Shown here: one piece after another, positions 60,101 to 64,000 of the stretch
How positions within the stretch are numbered: the first letter of the stretch is position 1
How the letters are laid out: each line of letters opens with the position of its first letter
NCBI GenBank assembly: GCA_027922465.2
Contig: BQMF02000050.1
Span: 1,178,001-1,242,000, forward strand
Length of the DNA stretch: 64,000 nt
Direction: 5' to 3'
DNA from: Turritopsis dohrnii
Lineage: Eukaryota > Cnidaria > Hydrozoa > Anthoathecata > Oceaniidae
Notes under the pieces: model-generated
What the model was told of the DNA's origin: nothing
The model's database searches: none
What the model saw: only the letters and a program-made list of their open reading frames with translations
Made by a program: the position numbers and the translations under genes

Positions 60101-63100
60101 TTGAATGCGTTCTCTTTTTTCAAGCGGATAATCATTATCTATTTTCTGAATCCTGTTTCATACGTGTTCAATTTATTCTTAAAAAGGTCAAAAGAAGTAC
60201 ATTACCCAATTTTCATTTTTTCCAGTTTTGTCAATAAAAATTAAATTTTGATTTTTAGATTGTGGGATCCCTTTAAGTCCAATTTTCATGTTTTCAACAG
60301 AGAATTCCAACACTTACTTAGTTACTGTTAGTGTTATTTCTTTGTTTTCCCTACTAGAACTTCAAAACGAGCATGACAAACATCTTCAAAAACAAAGCGA
60401 ATTACAAAAGAAGATAATATCTCGAGATGAAGAACTTCAAAATTTGAAGTCGAGATTACTTGAAAAGGACAAAGAATTTAATGGGATTTTGGTGGAATTG
60501 GATCATGAATGTAAACAGAAGCAAGTGTTGTTTTCTGAGAAAGAAGATGCAGAGGTGCTTGTTAAGGTTGATATTTTTTATATAAATTGACTTTAATGTT
60601 TTCTAATCTTGACTTTAAATCTTATCAAGGGTGATTGGTAATCAAAATTGGATCAAGGCTATTTTTTTCATCTGTTATGTAGCTTTAACTATTCAAGAGA
60701 GAGGAGTAAGGAAACACAACTGGTACTCTTAAGGATATTATTTTCCCAGTAATGGAGTGAATTTACTGTGCACTAGTGTAAACTTAGTTGTCTGGTGGCA
60801 TTACAGATCACAGGATACTATTTCCGAACGGTGTCAATACCACAGAAATTATGTACCTTGAAGCTTCATTAGAAAATTGCATGTACTATGAATGATATTG
60901 TATGGTACTCATTGAAATATATTTCTATAAAAACAGTATTCTTTCTCGATATTTTCCCCACAAATTCTTCTGTTTGGCTTTTATTGCTATGGCTATCCTC
61001 CCAATCAACTCATGGAGATGCTGTTTTTATACCTTCTGTTTTTAGGAACTAAACGAGCAAGTTGCTTTCCACAAGAGTGAGGTATTCATTCTAAACATTA
61101 TTAGTCTGTTTATAATGTATCTAAAGGTTCCTCAAGCTCATTACCTGTGTTGTGAAATCCATTATTTTGAGTAAAGTAATATCAGGAATGGAGAATTAAA
61201 CCATGATCTAACGGTAGAGTGTGAAGTATAGTATGAAGGTCAAGATTCGACACCTAGAGTCACACCAGTCACTCAGCTTATCACACAACTTGAGAATGGA
61301 ATTGATATCTCAAGGTGTTGTCTGTTCCTGCATTTTCCATGGGTCAAATGAAGGCTTTAGATGCCCCTAAAAACATAAAACTGCCATGCTAATTAGTTCA
61401 ATAAAAACTGAAGACGCTATTCTGGATAAACATCAATAAATAGATAAATTAATATCTTCTTTGTGTAGCTTTTGAAAAACAAAGAAAAACTTGAAAAGAC
61501 TGAAGAGAAATTGCAGAAGAATAGCTCGCTTATACAAGAGTTGAACCTTCAAATACAAAGCATGGAAAGTGAAAAACAGGATATCAAGTAAGTGTTCATG
61601 ATCTTCCAATAATCATCTTATGCAGTTGGGACTGTGATCAGCTTGGTTAATATGAAAATTTTGTTTTCTCTTGCCTTTCCAGTAGAAAATAAGAGCAAAC
61701 AGTATGTGTTTTGATCACTAACAGCAGTGTTTTTCGTTTTTGGTGCTGACAAAAATTTGAGGGAATATATTAGTGGTGAGGACAAGATCAAAATGATATC
61801 AATCTCTGTGGCACAGATATTATCATCCTTTGTATGATCGAAAAGAATTTGTATGATTTGTATGAAAATTTCATGTAGAATTTTGACTTTTCAATGCTGA
61901 AAAACATCTCTCTGTAACATTTCTGTTGGAAAAGCAATTACACATTTCATTACTGAATATTCTCTTTGATACACCAATTCCCTGGAATCGTGTAATCATG
62001 AAATAATGAATAAACAGATTTTTGATGTCAGTTGGAGGACTGTTTTCATGTATTTTTGTACATTCCTTTACTGGAAAATAAAAACGTCAGTGGTTTCGTA
62101 GTTGCGAAGGAAAACTGTGAGGATGTATGCGAAGTGAGAATGTCATTGAGACTATAATTTATCTGATTCAGTGGATGCATAATGTGCTTCATTTTTTCAG
62201 TGTTTCTTTTCAACTTTTTCTTCTACATATACAAGATGGTTGACTTTAAGATGATGGTTGTCAGTATCATATCATTATTAAATAATTCAATATTTTTCTT
62301 CATTACCAGAAAACAGTTAGAAGACCATTCTTCTTGTGCAAAACACATCAGCAACCAATGCCAGCTTATTAAAGATCTCGAAAATTTGCAGGAAGAGACA
62401 CATGAAGGTATTACGAATTTTCTTTTCTATTGATTATAATTGTGTTCTCCGGTGCTAAATCAGACGTGCCAATATAGCTAGGAATTTATGGATTTAGCCA
62501 ACGAAATTATTGCTTCCACATAGCTTGAGTGTTGTGCATGTTTAAAAAGTTTCATAGGCAAGAATCAGAGAATAATCTTAGGAATGTCCAATCCTCAACT
62601 CTTGCTTCTTAAAGAAGGTTCTAGTAAGGTTGCAAGGATTGATGCTATGTTGTCAGATAGTTGATTGTATAGCTTCATGTTTGAAAAGTAATACACTTTA
62701 ACATGAAAAGGAGACAATTCTTCAAGAGTAAATGTAACTGGTTTATGTTTGATCTAGTATTGGCCAAACAACAAACGAATCATCAACAAGAAATTGATGC
62801 ACTTCAAAAGGTAACTAGTTGATTTTTTGAAGTCAACTGTATCATTGTTGTGGTTAATTTTCTATTTTCAGCTTTATGAATCTCTTTTTCCTGTTTCATT
62901 AACATACTGAATATCTTCTGGATTATGAAATGTGTTTTTCTGAAAGAATTAGTTGTGTTTATCTTGATGTTGTAGGCCTTGTTAGAATCAACAAAGAAAC
63001 TTTCCAAATTTCAAAAAAAGATGGATAAAGTAACATCAGAGAAAAATGATCTTAGAAATGTAAGTGAATTAGTTTTGCATCATTCTAGCCCTTCGTCGAA

Positions 63101-63371
63101 TAATTTAGACCAGATAAAAGATAACCGAATAAAAAGGTCACGTCAGAACTTTTGTTCACTCTACATTTTTCAGGTTCTTGAAGTACTTCGTAAAGAACAA
63201 GAAGTGACCAAGGTAATTTGTAATAAAATCAACTATTGCTTAATCTTGTTGATGATGTTTTATAAATGCATTTTGCTAGACTTGTTCGAAATGTTTGGAA
63301 CTTCAAGAAGAGCTGCAGTCATGTCAAAAGAATTACGACCTTCTGTTAACTAACTATGATAAAAAATGCCA
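57104..63371 (+). CDS. CNTLN: Centlein-like coiled-coil centrosome protein (3' partial, 15 exons)
   Basis: Exons: 57104-57122, 57270-57337, 57535-57623, 59194-59278, 59386-59429, 59565-59670, 59742-59823, 60358-60566, 61046-61081, 61469-61587, 62310-62407, 62758-62810, 62976-63059, 63174-63212 and 63280-63371. The last ends at a GTAAGT donor, so the gene runs out of the window. The ATG at 57104 lies in a good context (GCCATGG), and its 19-base exon joins in frame to give MEIQKNVQFTYEELLAQNKS. The diagnostic part is DKDFVWNLWKSLQNEKPD followed by VVAREQEKSDAKDLKIL. I recall this as the centlein N-terminal signature (FVW-LWK-LQ, then a charged EKQ/DRK-ILE helix). The rest is heptad-rich coiled coil, poor in Pro and Gly, as expected for a centriole-linker protein. 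The start is only 676 bases after the TBCE stop. Another coiled-coil centrosomal protein is the alternative. Confidence 0.75.
57651..57901 (-). mobile_element. tRNA-derived SINE
   Basis: On the minus strand the head reads TAGTGGCTTAGTGG (A box) followed about 45 bases later by GGGTTCAAACCC (B box), tRNA-like spacing. The other end is a poly(A) tract, seen on + as a run of T at 57650-57660. It lies in centlein intron 3. Confidence 0.75.
58130..58330 (+). repeat. Diverged direct duplication
   Basis: Two diverged copies share GAGATT.CTT, GAAGCAGAG.TCAGAGTT and CAAGTA.TCC (about 58165-58215 and 58262-58315). Function unknown. Confidence 0.45.
58530..58900 (+). pseudogene. Non-LTR retrotransposon (LINE) reverse transcriptase C-terminal fragment
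   Basis: The + frame reads FSRLSSNSHPLTVQVP, FSRTARLWNSLPYSCFP and YDLQSFKSKVN. This is the typical end of Jockey/CR1-like ORF2 proteins (RLWNSLP...... LQSFK.RV). Only the last hundred or so residues remain, as in a 5'-truncated LINE copy. It lies in centlein intron 3. Confidence 0.7.
61195..61445 (+). mobile_element. Possible tRNA-derived SINE
   Basis: GATCTAACGGTAGAGTG followed by AGATTCGACACC at about 45 bases resembles degenerate A and B boxes. An A/T-rich AATAAATAGATAAATTAA tail follows. It lies in centlein intron 9. Less certain than the other two SINEs. Confidence 0.35.
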
Positions 63372-64000
63372 GTAAGTATTTTATAAATTTCACAGGATTA
63401 AAACTTGACAAACATCCTCAGCATTTTAGTAAAGCCATTCCCTGTATCGGTTCTTGGGATAGCTCAAGATGTTAGAGTGCATACCAATATCACTTTCTAA
63501 TGCTGTTAAATATACATGAATTCTGAGTATGTATTCCTTGCGAACAGTTTGAGTATGATGTATTATGATGTATCTGATGCACTGTTCATGGATCCTTTTA
63601 GCAGCCTGCGCATGATGGAAAGTGGGATCAAACAAACAGTCTTAAGAACTTTTAGCAAATTCAAACAGTTTCAATTTGCTAAAAAGAAAATTCTAAAGAG
63701 TTTGTTTCTGTCCGTCGTTCTCGGCACATATCCTGAAGGAGGATATAAAATTTATTGTTTCTTCATTCTTTTAATGGAGGAAGGTCAATAAAATGATAAA
63801 ACGTTTGGGATTGTACTTGAATTAAGAATTAAGAAGGGTTCTTTTACTCAGTATTATAATTATTAGAATACAATAGTCATAATCAGTCATAATGAGCGAA
63901 CTTTATTTTATGAGCATGTGTGTTTGATTCAACATGTCGGAAAGCCAACGTGCAAATTTTGTCTCCCTACGCAACCAATGTCCATCCATCCCAGAAAAAT
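63372..64000. other. Centlein intron running off the window
   Basis: Sequence after the last visible exon (donor GTAAGT at 63372). The open frames here (63426-63635 minus, 63516-63791 plus) have no family resemblance and no coiled-coil texture, so they are read as intron. Confidence 0.45.

Overview
This is a eukaryotic, intron-rich, AT-rich window from an invertebrate animal nuclear genome. The three host genes have many short exons with GT-AG introns and animal orthologues, and introns and intergenic DNA are packed with small inverted-repeat DNA transposons and tRNA-derived SINEs. I cannot name the species from sequence alone; a tunicate, cnidarian or sponge-like genome would fit.

Layout on the + strand: (1) about 2686-33362 (possibly to 33572) holds GCN1, the HEAT-repeat ribosome-associated activator of the eIF2alpha kinase GCN2. 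I place 47 exons that join in frame to about 2,350 codons; roughly the first 320 residues lie upstream of the window. (2) 33573-39724 is intergenic, with repeats and an unrecognised decayed coding relic. (3) 39725-56427 holds TBCE, tubulin-folding cofactor E: 17 exons encoding CAP-Gly, leucine-rich repeats and a C-terminal ubiquitin-like domain. (4) 57104 to beyond 63371 is the 5' part of a coiled-coil gene that I read as centlein (CNTLN), a centriole/centrosome protein. All three host genes point the same way and act in unrelated processes.

The notable content is the mobile DNA. Three elements (656-2321, 4716-7464, and 5968-7401 nested in the second) begin GTGAC, end GTCAC and are each flanked by AAAT. 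They share internal coding relics, but each carries its own array of a different palindromic word near its ends (ACCGGT, GTTTAAAC, AGCGCT). Other elements repeat this theme of distinctive subterminal words with different ends: CAG ends (9015-10425, 40344-41065), TA-flanked ends (26981-27370, 32902-33037), and TTAA-flanked ends (41473-42817, 44015-44644).

Inside TBCE intron 13 lies a 5.3 kb inverted-repeat element (49061-54351). On the opposite strand it carries an intact four-exon gene whose exons join to exactly 480 codons, with a coiled coil and a C-terminal BEN-like DNA-binding domain. A transposon-borne, spliced BEN-domain gene flanked by arrays of a possible binding word (ATCGTG/CACGAT) is the most interesting object here. 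Two perfect long hairpins (12111-12171 and 25853-25956) sit in GCN1 introns.
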